Origin: Thermotoga sp. 4484_232
GTDB lineage: Bacteria > Thermotogota > Thermotogae > Thermotogales > Thermotogaceae
Length of the DNA: 14,197 nucleotides
NCBI GenBank assembly: GCA_002084985.1
Contig: MZGO01000012.1
Coordinates: 1-14,197 of the forward strand
Direction of reading: 5' to 3'
Shown: piece by piece, positions 1 to 7,579 of the stretch
Layout: every line of letters starts with the position of its first letter
Numbering within the stretch: position 1 is the stretch's first letter
Notes under the pieces: generated by a model
Database searches by the model: none
Told to the model about the DNA's origin: nothing
The model's input: the letters and a program-made list of their open reading frames with translations, nothing else
Position numbers and translations under genes: made by a program

Positions 1-163
1 CCTTCACTTTTAAATAGAAATAGAGAGGATTGTATTCGGTATCTATGAATTTTTCCACAACTTCTTCGATAACCTCTCCAATACTTTTGTTCTTGATGCG
101 TTTCAACTCTTTGAGAATTGCCCAAATTGTTGTGTCCAGTGTGACCGTGTGTTTTTTCCTCAA
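1..163 (-). CDS. Ribbon-helix-helix (CopG/Arc-like) DNA-binding protein, partial
   Basis: Fifty-four codons are visible; the C-terminus lies beyond the left edge. I chose a TTG start at 163 because a clear AGGAGGGG ribosome binding site sits just upstream at about 170-177. The N-terminus reads (M)RKKHTVTLDTTIWAILKEL. A short basic beta-strand (KKHTVTLD) is followed by two amphipathic helices, about residues 10-24 and 27-42, the second starting near SIGEVIEEVVEK. This is the layout of ribbon-helix-helix repressors, which bind DNA as dimers through the paired strands. Such proteins are often autoregulators, plasmid-type regulators or antitoxins. No toxin partner can be judged because the downstream side is outside the window. 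Family assignment rests on pattern only, with no database match. Confidence 0.62.
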   Translation of the reverse strand, partial: MRKKHTVTLDTTIWAILKELKRIKNKSIGEVIEEVVEKFIDTEYNPLYFYLKVK

Positions 164-189
164 AGTTATCCCCTCCTAAAGACCCACTT

Positions 190-218
190 ATTATACAATA
201 CCCTGTTTTGTATCTTAC
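190..218 (-). promoter_or_regulatory. Putative promoter of the ribbon-helix-helix gene
   Basis: On the minus strand there is a perfect -10 hexamer TATAAT at 195-190. A poor -35 candidate, GTAAGA at 218-213, lies 17 bp away. Transcription would start near 183, giving a leader of about 20 nt with the Shine-Dalgarno at 170-177. The weak -35 fits a promoter that depends on a regulator, but the surrounding AT-rich DNA makes chance matches easier. Confidence 0.5.
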
Positions 219-224
219 TTGTAC
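193..224. repeat. Half-site repeats ATACAA / TTGTAT / TTGTAC over the promoter
   Basis: ATACAA at 193-198 and TTGTAT at 208-213 form an inverted repeat with 6-bp arms and a 9-bp spacer, overlapping the -10 hexamer. A near-copy, TTGTAC at 219-224, follows TTGTAT with an 11-bp period, about one helical turn. Ribbon-helix-helix regulators often bind such short, helically phased half-sites in their own promoters. Assignment as an operator is inference. Confidence 0.4.
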
Positions 225-388
225 ATTCAGTTAGTTTTTTATGACTTTTTAAACATAACGCATTGTTGGATTTTTATTGATAATTTTATTATATATGATT
301 CTTGAATTTTTGCGAGAATATTGAAAACAACCTGGCATGTCATCATTTAACATAGTTATTTTCCTATTTACTGAAATACACATCGTGA

Positions 389-1240
389 TCAGCTTTTGAT
401 CTTCCACGAATAGTGGTATCCTTTCAAAATTCCCACCACATCACCCGATCTTTCCAGATACTCCAAAAGCGATGATACATAGGATCTAAACAGATAATAC
501 GTTCCCTCCGAAATGGTTATCTCGAATCTCTCGCCAAGGAGTTTCATAACTTCCTCCAGAGATCCTGGTTGTTTCAGATTCTCAAGAAGAAAATTCAGAT
601 GATTTTCAATCACCTTTCTGTTGAAGTTGATTTCTCTCTCAGGATCCGTGAGAGGTTTCCCATGAGACGGAACCACAATCTCGAAGCTCATCTTCAGTAT
701 TTCACCCATTCTAGCAAGGGCTTTACCAACGTCGGAGTGATAGGGATATCCGTATTTCTTCAAAATTTCGGAAGAAAAGAACACATCCGCAGAAAAAAGG
801 ATTCCATCGGGTGTTAAAAAACCCACCATTCCGGGAGAGTGTCCGCTCAGGTCAATCACTTTCAGTGGAATGGACACGTTCTCCAGAAAATCCGGCGAAA
901 CTGGTTTTATTGAGAAAAAACTTTTTCTCAAGCATCTCGCAGGTCTTGCACTGTACAGATAAAATCCTTCCATTTCTCCGTCGACGAAGAACGAATACTC
1001 TTTCCTTGGCGCGAGGATCCTCGCTCCCAGCTTTTCTGCAAGGTAATCGTTCTGGCAGTGATCTGCATGGAAGTGAGTGTTCAAAACGGTCAATCTCTTT
1101 CCGTTGAACTTTTCAAAAATGCTCTTGACACTCTTTTTATCTGTACCGGTGTCTATCAGGTAAACCTCATCATCATGAACAAATATCCCCAGATTCGTTG
1201 TCCCTGGTACATAGAAGGTTTTTCCTCTGAGCACCTCCAT
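389..1240 (-). CDS. Metallo-beta-lactamase-fold hydrolase
   Basis: A 283-residue metal-dependent hydrolase of the metallo-beta-lactamase superfamily, probably cytoplasmic because no signal peptide is visible. Metal ligands are readable: HFHADH at residues 56-61 (HxHxDH), H134 in LSGHSPG, D152 in SADVFF and H193 in PSHGKP, all at standard spacing. The C-terminal third (about 200-283) is helical and resembles the extra C-terminal helical region of family members that hydrolyse thioesters or lactones. The substrate cannot be named. ATG at 1240 is chosen because AAAGGAGGTG lies immediately upstream; an in-frame start 12 codons earlier would overlap the preceding gene and lacks a ribosome binding site. 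It follows the broken MFS gene by 13 nt and is probably the last gene of the operon that begins with the DUF1848 gene. No convincing terminator follows. Confidence 0.85.
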   Translation of the reverse strand: MEVLRGKTFYVPGTTNLGIFVHDDEVYLIDTGTDKKSVKSIFEKFNGKRLTVLNTHFHADHCQNDYLAEKLGARILAPRKEYSFFVDGEMEGFYLYSARPARCLRKSFFSIKPVSPDFLENVSIPLKVIDLSGHSPGMVGFLTPDGILFSADVFFSSEILKKYGYPYHSDVGKALARMGEILKMSFEIVVPSHGKPLTDPEREINFNRKVIENHLNFLLENLKQPGSLEEVMKLLGERFEITISEGTYYLFRSYVSSLLEYLERSGDVVGILKGYHYSWKIKS

Positions 1241-1253
1241 GTTTTCACCTCCT

Positions 1254-2184
1254 TTATTCCCTCGTAACAGTGCCAACCAGAGCAGCTCCCAAAGTCATTA
1301 TGAGACTCATGAAAAGGAACATGATGAAGTAAGACTTTTCTGCCAGCAAACCTGCAAAGAACGGCCCAACAGACATTCCCAGCGATCTTGCAGAGTTCAA
1401 AAGTCCCATTAAACTCGCTCTCATATAGGGTGGACTCTTTTTGTTTATGAAATTCGTGACACCATTTATAAAAGCACCTAACGCCATTCCCAAGAAAGCG
1501 TATGCGAATACCGGTGCCCATTTCGATATAAATGGCTATCACTGCTAGGGTACCTGAAACCCCCATTTGACGCAGGAAACTGCCAACGTACATAGCCCAT
1601 AGTCCATCTTTCAGCAAGACTTCTTTTCTGGAGACATTCACACTCTTTTCAATTGTTTTCAAATTTTCAGGAATCTGAAGAGATGGTATAACTGCAAGAG
1701 CCATTATCACAGAGAACAACACCATAGAGGTTTTTATATCGAAAGTCATGAGGAGAACTCCCATCAAGATCCTGCCAAAAAGAAATCCCAAAGATATGGA
1801 GGAGTTATATATAGAAAAACCAACATAGGCTTTTTTTCGACCTTCACCAGCGAACGCCAGGGCAGATGGTTCGAAACCTGCACTGACAAAAGCGATGAGG
1901 GAAGCGATGAGGATGATTCTGACGGGATTTTCCACAACTATGTACAGAGGGTACAGAGAAGATGTGAGGGCAAGGCTAGACACTAAAAACACCTTCCTCT
2001 TCATCAACCTATCGGACATGTATCCCCAAAATGGTGATGAAAGAGTTCTTATACCACCTCTCACTGTCGATAAAAGACCGATCATGAAGAGCGAAGCTCC
2101 AACATCTCTCATTCTGAACTGAAGGAGCATCCCTATGCTGAACAGGCTCATCGATCTCAGCATTGTCGTTAGAAAGAATGCCAA
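1254..2184 (-). pseudogene. MFS transporter, broken by an internal out-of-frame deletion
   Basis: The N-terminal part, about 220 codons, encodes six membrane segments with a motif-A-like loop (GYMSDRLMKRK, about residues 57-67 counted from the GTG at 2193), a basic central loop and most of TM7, ending near GTLAVIAIYI. At about 1520-1536 similarity jumps frame. The continuation reads SKWAPVFAYAFLG and then covers what look like TM10, TM11 and TM12, ending at a TAA at 1254. The two parts total about 313 residues, whereas a 12-helix MFS protein has about 400, so TM8-TM9 appear lost together with the frame. Read without a shift, the first frame runs through nonsense to 1156. TTG at 2184 is the preferred start because AAGGAG lies 8 nt upstream; GTG at 2193 overlaps that Shine-Dalgarno. 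The substrate is unknown. Confidence 0.75.
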
Positions 2185-2189
2185 GAAAA

Positions 2190-3065
2190 TCACTCCTTGT
2201 AAACTTTTATAGCCTTTTTCAATCTCTTTTCACCATCGTGAGCGTAACAGTAGGTACATAGGAAAGGACAGGTGTTGTAAAAACCTATATCCACACTTTC
2301 CCAGCATCTGCACAATTTCCTTTGTCCCCTATCTTTTCCAGAATTTCTCGTATACTCCTGAAACACAGGGTCATCTTTGAGATGGGGATAAGGGATACTT
2401 GGGTCGATGCAGCTTCCAGGAATTATCCTTTCATCGTAGAACGGTTCAGCACATGTATGAAGCTCCATACCACGGCTCTTTGCTATTTTGTATATGTTCA
2501 GAAGAAGATCTTTTCTTTCATCGTGGCTGAGATCCACAAACTCTATGTTTCTTTCTCTGAACCTCCTGAGAACCTTTCTGTAGGGTGTTAAAAAACTGAC
2601 AAACATCCTGGTCGTGTAACCCTCGAGTTCTTTCGATATGACCTCTATTTTCCTCAATATAGCCTCTTCTGTTAACCCCAAGTTTTTCGATATTATGATC
2701 GGGTCGAATCTCCAGATAACTCTATCCTTCCCCAGAATCGATGACAGTTTTTTGAAAACCTGTAGCCTTTTTTGAAGAGGTGGTAGGTTTGGCTCCAGAA
2801 TATGAGGATAATCGTTGAGTGTGAAGTGAAAGTAATAGAAAGTATTTATTTCTTTTAAAAAATCAAGAAAGGGCTCTGGAAATTTGCTCCAGAACACGAT
2901 GACACGCGTTTTGTCGAAGAGCACTTTCCTTGTATCTTTTGGATTGAAAGGGTTTTTCCAAATTGTGTATCCCCTCTTCCAAACCCTTAAAAACCATTCC
3001 CCGAAAAATGCCGGAATGTCCGTCCTTCTACTTGCAGAGACGATCACGGGATGAATCTCTTTCAA
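2190..3065 (-). CDS. DUF1848 family protein with C-terminal cysteine cluster
   Basis: A 291-residue protein matching the DUF1848 pattern. It has an N-terminal VSASRRTDIPAF motif (about residues 9-20), KNPFNP (37-42), FWSKFPEP (58-65) and FHFTLNDY (79-86). Near the C-terminus is a cysteine cluster, LCRCWESVDIGFYNTCP (251-267) followed by C270 and C273. The Cys spacing (C252, C254, C266, C270, C273) suggests an iron-sulfur or other metal site, and the family is discussed as radical-SAM-like; no biochemical role is known to me. The start is uncertain. TTG at 3065 follows a GGAGGTG at about 3075-3081, GTG at 3071 is possible, and upstream ATGs at 3089 and 3125 lack good ribosome binding sites, the latter overlapping uvrB. 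Its stop lies 5 nt before the preferred MFS start, so the two are coupled. It diverges from uvrB across about 50 bp with no clear promoter consensus. Confidence 0.78.
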   Translation of the reverse strand: MKEIHPVIVSASRRTDIPAFFGEWFLRVWKRGYTIWKNPFNPKDTRKVLFDKTRVIVFWSKFPEPFLDFLKEINTFYYFHFTLNDYPHILEPNLPPLQKRLQVFKKLSSILGKDRVIWRFDPIIISKNLGLTEEAILRKIEVISKELEGYTTRMFVSFLTPYRKVLRRFRERNIEFVDLSHDERKDLLLNIYKIAKSRGMELHTCAEPFYDERIIPGSCIDPSIPYPHLKDDPVFQEYTRNSGKDRGQRKLCRCWESVDIGFYNTCPFLCTYCYAHDGEKRLKKAIKVYKE

Positions 3066-3117
3066 CCTCACTCGCACCTCCAAATTCATGATACCATAGT
3101 AGGATGGAGGGAAATCT

Positions 3118-5028
3118 ATGTTCAAACTCGTGAGTGAATTCGAGCCGACAGGTGATCAGCCTCAAGCTATAGAGAAACTCGTTGAGGGGATCGAAAAAGG
3201 TTACAGGTTTCAAACGCTTTTGGGGGTTACAGGAAGTGGAAAGACCTTCACGATGGCGAACGTCATAGCTAAGGTCAACAGGCCCACCCTTGTGATATCC
3301 CCAAATAAAACTCTTGCTGCGCAGCTGTACCACGAGTTCAAAACCTTTTTCCCGGAGAATCGTGTTGAATTTTTCATAAGCTATTACGATTATTACCAGC
3401 CGGAAGCTTACATCCCAACCAAAGATCTCTACATAGAGAAAAACGCCGATATCAACGATGTCATCGTCAGAATGAGGATGTCCACTTTGAAATCCCTTCT
3501 CACAAGAAGGGATGTTCTTGTCGTTGCGAGTGTCTCATGCATCTACGCAACGGGGGATCCTGCGGATTTCGATAAGATGAATATAAAGCTTTCGGTGGGA
3601 GACAGAGTGGATATCCTGAAGCTGATGAAGAAACTGGCAAGAATCGGTTACATGAGGAAAGAGGCTGTGGATCTTTCCGGTTGCTTCAGGGTGAGGGGGG
3701 ATGTAATCGAAATATATCCAACGTACCAGGATGAAGGTATAAGAATAGAACTCTTTGGAGATGAGGTGGATTCCATAGAGCTTATAGATAGGATGAATCG
3801 AAACACTTTAGAAAGGCTCGACAAGATAACCATATATCCTGCTCAGGAGTTCATAACTACTGAAGAGAAAATAAGAAGGGCTGTTGAATCCATAAGAGAA
3901 GAGTTGACCGAGAGGTTGAACGAGTTGAGAAAAGCCGGAAAATTGGTTGAAGCGCAACGACTGGAACAGAGGACTCTCCACGATATAGAGCTCCTGGAGA
4001 CCATGGGGTATTGCCCTGGAATTGAAAATTACTCAAGACATTTTGATGGAAGAGCTCCCGGAGAACCTCCCTACACTCTCCTCGATTATTTCGATGAAGA
4101 TTTCCTAGTTTTCATAGATGAATCCCACATAACGGTTCCCCAGCTTCGAGCTATGTTCAACGGAGATAGATCCAGAAAAAAGAACCTTGTGGAGTATGGT
4201 TTCAGATTGCCTTCCGCTTTCGATAACAGACCCTTGACCTTTGAAGAGTTTTTGAGAATGGTCAATCAGATCATCTTCGTCTCAGCAACACCCGGAGATT
4301 ATGAACTCTCGGTCTCCAGCCAGGTTGTGGAACAGATCATAAGGCCAACAGGTCTTGTCGATCCTGAAGTAATCGTCAGACCAACTAAAAACCAAGTGGA
4401 CGATCTGATAAGCGAGATAATGAAAGTGAAAGAACGAGGTGAAAGGGCTCTCGTCACGGTTCTCACCAAGAAGATGGCGGAAAAATTGAGTGAATACCTC
4501 GTGGAGCTTGGAATAAAAGCTCTTTACATTCATTCAGAACTCGATGCCATAGAAAGAGTGGAAGTTTTGAAAAAATTGAGAAGAGGCGATGTCGATGTTG
4601 TGGTTGGTGTCAACCTTTTAAGGGAGGGTCTGGATCTTCCCGAGGTCTCTTTGGTTGCTATAATGGATGCGGATGTGGAAGGTTTTTTGAGGTCTGAAAC
4701 CACTCTGATACAGATAATAGGAAGAGTTGCAAGAAACGTTAATGGAAAGGTCATAATGTATGCTGACAGAATAACGGGATCTATGAAAAAGGCCATAGAG
4801 GAGACGAACAGAAGAAGAAAGATACAGCTGGAATACAATAGAAAACACGGTATAATACCAAAAACCATTGTGAAACCCCTGGAGATGAAAGTTTTCGAAG
4901 AATTCATGGAGGAGGAAGTTGTGTATAAAGAATCGGTGAGAAACGTTCTTGAGATGAAAGAGACGTTGAGTTTGGAAGAATACATGGCTCTCCTTGAAGA
5001 GGAAATGTACAGGGCAGCGAGTGAGTAG
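3118..5028 (+). CDS. uvrB: UvrABC excinuclease subunit B, C-terminally truncated
   Basis: UvrB is the damage-verifying helicase-like subunit of nucleotide excision repair. It is loaded by UvrA and recruits UvrC for incision. This copy has 636 residues. Visible motifs are Walker A GVTGSGKT (36-43), the beta-hairpin [13 protein letters not shown] (88-100) that inserts between DNA strands, the DESH Walker B box (334-337), SATP (389-392), a helicase domain with [20 protein letters not shown], and QIIGRVAR at 532-539. The catalytic core is complete. The C-terminus is not: a UVR motif starts in the last 20 residues with [11 protein letters not shown], but a TAG stop follows at once, so its second helix is missing. 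UvrB proteins usually run about 650-680 residues. ATG at 3118 is preceded by GGAGG with 7-nt spacing. The gene runs directly into a truncated DUF368 gene. Confidence 0.96.
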   Translation: MFKLVSEFEPTGDQPQAIEKLVEGIEKGYRFQTLLGVTGSGKTFTMANVIAKVNRPTLVISPNKTLAAQLYHEFKTFFPENRVEFFISYYDYYQPEAYIPTKDLYIEKNADINDVIVRMRMSTLKSLLTRRDVLVVASVSCIYATGDPADFDKMNIKLSVGDRVDILKLMKKLARIGYMRKEAVDLSGCFRVRGDVIEIYPTYQDEGIRIELFGDEVDSIELIDRMNRNTLERLDKITIYPAQEFITTEEKIRRAVESIREELTERLNELRKAGKLVEAQRLEQRTLHDIELLETMGYCPGIENYSRHFDGRAPGEPPYTLLDYFDEDFLVFIDESHITVPQLRAMFNGDRSRKKNLVEYGFRLPSAFDNRPLTFEEFLRMVNQIIFVSATPGDYELSVSSQVVEQIIRPTGLVDPEVIVRPTKNQVDDLISEIMKVKERGERALVTVLTKKMAEKLSEYLVELGIKALYIHSELDAIERVEVLKKLRRGDVDVVVGVNLLREGLDLPEVSLVAIMDADVEGFLRSETTLIQIIGRVARNVNGKVIMYADRITGSMKKAIEETNRRRKIQLEYNRKHGIIPKTIVKPLEMKVFEEFMEEEVVYKESVRNVLEMKETLSLEEYMALLEEEMYRAASE

Positions 5029-5651
5029 ACAGGGAGAAGTTTTTCTTTCTTTTGAAACTGGGTGTAGGAATCGCCTTTGGAATACTCGCGTTTTCGAAAC
5101 TTCTGGATTTTGTCTATCAGAATTACAGAGAATACTGCCTTGCCGTTTTTTCAGGTTTCATAACGGGTGGTGCCGTGTCCATATCCAGGAAGATATCTTT
5201 CACCTTATCATCGATTCTGACATCCATATCTGCGTTCGTTGTATCCCTCTTTCTCTTCCTCTCAACACCTAAAGATCTTCCTCCAGACTATTTCATTTTG
5301 ATTCTTGGAGGAATCTTTGCCGCTTTCTCCATGGTGCTTCCTGGGATAAGTGGTTCCTTCATACTTCTCATCATGGGAATATACGATGACGCCATTCGTG
5401 CCGTTTCGAAGATGGATTTGAAGATACTGATACCCCTTGGAGCAGGAGTTCTGGTAGGATTGATCCTTGTTTTTAAAGTACTTGGATTCCTCACAAAGAG
5501 ATACTGGAATGCCACGATGTCCTTTCTCCTGGGATTGACACTCGCTGGAATCGTAAAGATATTCCCAACTTCCATGAACGTGACAATCCTCCTTTTCCTG
5601 GGGGTTTCATTCCTTCTTGCTTTGAAATTTCCAAAGTTCTTCGGGGAATGA
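5025..5651 (+). pseudogene. DUF368 membrane protein, N-terminally truncated remnant
   Basis: This is an open frame of about 208 codons with no start of its own. It begins after an in-frame TGA at 5022-5024 inside the uvrB end, and similarity is already present at [13 protein letters not shown]. The visible part holds several hydrophobic helices and one MVLPGISGSFILLI motif (about residues 95-106 counted from the TTG at 5052). DUF368 proteins are polytopic membrane proteins of about 260-300 residues that normally carry two PGxSG motifs, one near the N-terminus and one in the second half. Only the second is present, so roughly 70-80 N-terminal residues are missing. Translation from TTG 5052 is possible, with AGGGAG at 5031 rather far upstream, but half a duplicated-repeat membrane protein is unlikely to work. 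Not under selection is an inference; the remaining frame is intact. Confidence 0.72.
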
Positions 5652-5658
5652 TCATTCC
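5645..5658. repeat. Perfect 14-bp palindrome over the DUF368 stop codon
   Basis: GGAATGATCATTCC is identical to its own reverse complement and contains the TGA stop at 5649-5651. GGGG and CCCC runs at 5643-5646 and 5663-5666 could extend it imperfectly. It lies where plus- and minus-strand transcription converge, but no T-run follows on either strand, so it is not a good intrinsic terminator. Confidence 0.35.
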
Positions 5659-5666
5659 TTAACCCC

Positions 5667-5750
5667 TCACGTCTTCGGTATTTTCAAACCATATTTTTCG
5701 AAAACGGATTTCCTGTAGTACACCCAGCTCCAGGGGAGGAAATAGATTTT
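5667..5750 (-). pseudogene. Fragment resembling a sugar ABC transporter solute-binding protein
   Basis: Twenty-seven codons before a TGA at 5669-5667 read KIYFLPWSWVYYRKSVFEKY and continue GLKIPKT. The pattern iY.lPw.w followed by YYRKsvFeKYGLk.PKT is typical of extracellular solute-binding proteins of sugar ABC transporters, in the segment usually followed by W-D-E-F. Here TGA stands where the TGG for that Trp would be, and similarity stops. The segment directly follows the fabD stop in the same frame (TRR joins the two), has no start or ribosome binding site, and does not belong to FabD, which is full length without it. I read it as a small relic of a deleted transporter gene. A chance resemblance in 27 residues cannot be excluded. 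Confidence 0.5.
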
Positions 5751-5759
5751 CCTTCGTGT

Positions 5760-6635
5760 TCACAGGAATTCTTGAAAACTCAAAACCTTGAACCCCATCT
5801 TTCTTCCAAGATTCTTAAGAACCGTTTTGGGACCAACTTCCACGAATTCCTTCACACCCAGCTCGTTCATTCTGCACATGGATTGTCTCCAAAGAACAGG
5901 CCCCGTTATCTGCTCTATAATGTTCTTCTTTATCTCCTGTGGGTCATCCGTCTCAGTGGCCGTGGAATTCATAACGATCTTGAATCTCGGTTTTCTGAAC
6001 TCTATTTTTGAAAGTAGTTCCTCCATTTTCTTTCTTGCCTTTTCTAAAAATGGTGTGTGGAAAGGGCTGGAAACCTTGAGCTCCACCACCCTTTTCACTT
6101 CAAACTCTTTCAACTTTTCCATAGCTTCATAAACGGCTTCCTTCTTTCCGCTTATAACTATCTGTTCATCGGAATTGTAATTTGCTACGAAAACATCGGG
6201 AATCTTCTCCACCACTTCGTTAACAACGTTTTCAGGAGCACCTATAACCGCCGCCATGGTTCCTTTTCCAGGCGCAAGCGCCTCGCTCATGAACTCTCCT
6301 CTCTTCCTTACAATCATGAGGCCCGTCTCGAAATCGTATACCCCTGCCACCGCAAGGGCTGTGTACTCTCCCAAACTGTGCCCCGCAACTATATCTGGGA
6401 GGAACCCTTTATCCTCAAGTTCCCTGAAAACAATGTAACTTGCTATGTATATTGCCGGTTGGGCGTTCTCTGTGAGTTTTAAAACTTCTTCATCACCATC
6501 CATTATCTCTCTTATATCGAATCCAAGAACTTTTCTTGCTTTCTCAAAGATCTCACTGGCATGGGAGAATTTCGAAAAATCTCTTCCCATACCGGAGTAC
6601 TGTGATCCCTGCCCTGGAAATAGAAAAGCTCTCAT
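5760..6635 (-). CDS. fabD: Malonyl-CoA:ACP transacylase
   Basis: FabD moves malonyl from CoA to the phosphopantetheine arm of acyl carrier protein, supplying the extender unit for fatty acid synthesis in the cytoplasm. The 291-residue product shows GQGSQ at 8-12, the nucleophile motif GHSLGEYTAL with Ser87, the catalytic His193 in SSPFHTPF, and the C-terminal VGPKTVLKNL. Length is normal for the family. The second of two nearby ATGs (6635) is preferred because GGAGGG abuts the first one (6641) but lies about 7 nt from the second. It is the last gene of the fabF-fabZ-fabK-fabD operon, starting 2 nt after the fabK stop. No terminator is evident downstream, where a transporter-gene relic lies. 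Confidence 0.96.
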   Translation of the reverse strand: MRAFLFPGQGSQYSGMGRDFSKFSHASEIFEKARKVLGFDIREIMDGDEEVLKLTENAQPAIYIASYIVFRELEDKGFLPDIVAGHSLGEYTALAVAGVYDFETGLMIVRKRGEFMSEALAPGKGTMAAVIGAPENVVNEVVEKIPDVFVANYNSDEQIVISGKKEAVYEAMEKLKEFEVKRVVELKVSSPFHTPFLEKARKKMEELLSKIEFRKPRFKIVMNSTATETDDPQEIKKNIIEQITGPVLWRQSMCRMNELGVKEFVEVGPKTVLKNLGRKMGFKVLSFQEFL

Positions 6636-6637
6636 TC

Positions 6638-7579
6638 TCATCCCTCCAGATATTTCGAAAGTTCCTTGAGAGTTTCAAAAAACTCCTTCATGATATCTTC
6701 CATAACCTCTTTGACCGTTTTTATATCGCTTATGAGTCCTGCAGATTGCCCAGCCATGAATGAACCAGAATCGATATCACCATCCTGTACAGCTCTTCTC
6801 AGACTTCCGACTAACTTTTCTTCCGCTTCCATGGGGTCTGATACTTCAAGTTCTCTTATTTTTCTGGCGAAAGGTGTTTTCAAAACTCTGACCGGATGAC
6901 CCAACTTTGCTCCCGTTACAACCGTGTCCCTTATAGAAGCTTTCAAAATCTTCTTTTTGAAATTGGGATGGACTTCACTTTCAACGGTGGCTATGAACCT
7001 CGTTCCCATCTGGATTCCTTCAGCTCCCAATGCGAAAGCTGCCGCCATTCCCCTTCCATCAGCGATTCCTCCTGCTGCTATGACAGGTATTTTTACACTC
7101 TTTGCAACCTTGTTGACCAGAACCATCGTTGTGACCTCCCCTATATGCCCACCAGATTCCATACCTTCCGCTATGACGGCATCCGCTCCGATCCTTTCCA
7201 TCAGCTTTGCAAGGGAATCGGAAGCGACAACAGGTATAACCTTTATTCCCTTCTCCTTGAGCTCAGGTACGTACTTGGAAGGATTTCCCGCACCAAACGT
7301 GATGGCATCGACCTTCTCCTCCATACAGACTCTAACAAGATCATCCACGTAAGGAGATAGAAGGAGAACGTTCACACCAATCGGCTTGTTCGTTAATCTC
7401 TTTGCCTCTCTTATAGCTTCTCTCAGAATATCCGGTGTCATGGCACCGGATCCTATTATTCCAAGACCTCCTGCTTCAGAGACGGCCGCAGCCAGTTTTG
7501 ATGTTCCTGCCCACGCCATACCTCCCATCACAATCGGATACTTTATATTCAATATCTCGTTTACTCTGGTCCTTATCAT
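6638..7579 (-). CDS. fabK: FMN-dependent enoyl-ACP reductase II
   Basis: FabK carries out the last reduction of each elongation cycle, enoyl-ACP to acyl-ACP, using NAD(P)H and FMN; it is structurally unrelated to FabI. The 313 residues fit the TIM-barrel NPD/2-nitropropane dioxygenase fold. Visible are the N-terminal YPIVMGGMAW (14-23), GVNVLL (68-73), the conserved ESGGHIGE with His145, and the FMN phosphate sites GGIADG (170-175) and GTRF (192-195). Position between fabZ and fabD strongly favours FabK over the related nitronate monooxygenases. The start ATG overlaps the fabZ stop as ATGA and is preceded by GGGGGTG. No other enoyl-ACP reductase gene is in the window. Confidence 0.93.
   Translation of the reverse strand: MIRTRVNEILNIKYPIVMGGMAWAGTSKLAAAVSEAGGLGIIGSGAMTPDILREAIREAKRLTNKPIGVNVLLLSPYVDDLVRVCMEEKVDAITFGAGNPSKYVPELKEKGIKVIPVVASDSLAKLMERIGADAVIAEGMESGGHIGEVTTMVLVNKVAKSVKIPVIAAGGIADGRGMAAAFALGAEGIQMGTRFIATVESEVHPNFKKKILKASIRDTVVTGAKLGHPVRVLKTPFARKIRELEVSDPMEAEEKLVGSLRRAVQDGDIDSGSFMAGQSAGLISDIKTVKEVMEDIMKEFFETLKELSKYLEG

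Noticed and set aside
263..292. Plus-strand promoter-like TTGTTG-N18-TATTAT
   Set aside because: It sits in very AT-rich DNA, would only transcribe antisense to the metallo-hydrolase gene, and has no gene downstream to serve.
164..388. Search of the 225-bp AT-rich gap for a small gene, RNA or terminator
   Set aside because: Apart from the promoter and half-sites at 190-224 I found no open frame with a ribosome binding site and no stable hairpin with a T-run. The only stem, around 299-320, is about 5 bp with a long loop.
1156..1523. Continuation of the MFS first frame to 1156 as a genuine C-terminus
   Set aside because: After IAIYI the residues are hydrophilic, Cys/Trp/His-rich nonsense overlapping the metallo-hydrolase start, whereas the other frame gives proper membrane helices.
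3066..3117. uvrB promoter
   Set aside because: The expected region has no convincing -35/-10 pair; CATAGT at 3095-3100 and ATGATA at 3088-3093 have no matching -35, so none is called.
5645..5666. Bidirectional intrinsic terminator at the convergent gene ends
   Set aside because: The palindrome forms only a 5-bp stem with a 4-nt loop, and neither strand has a T-run after it.
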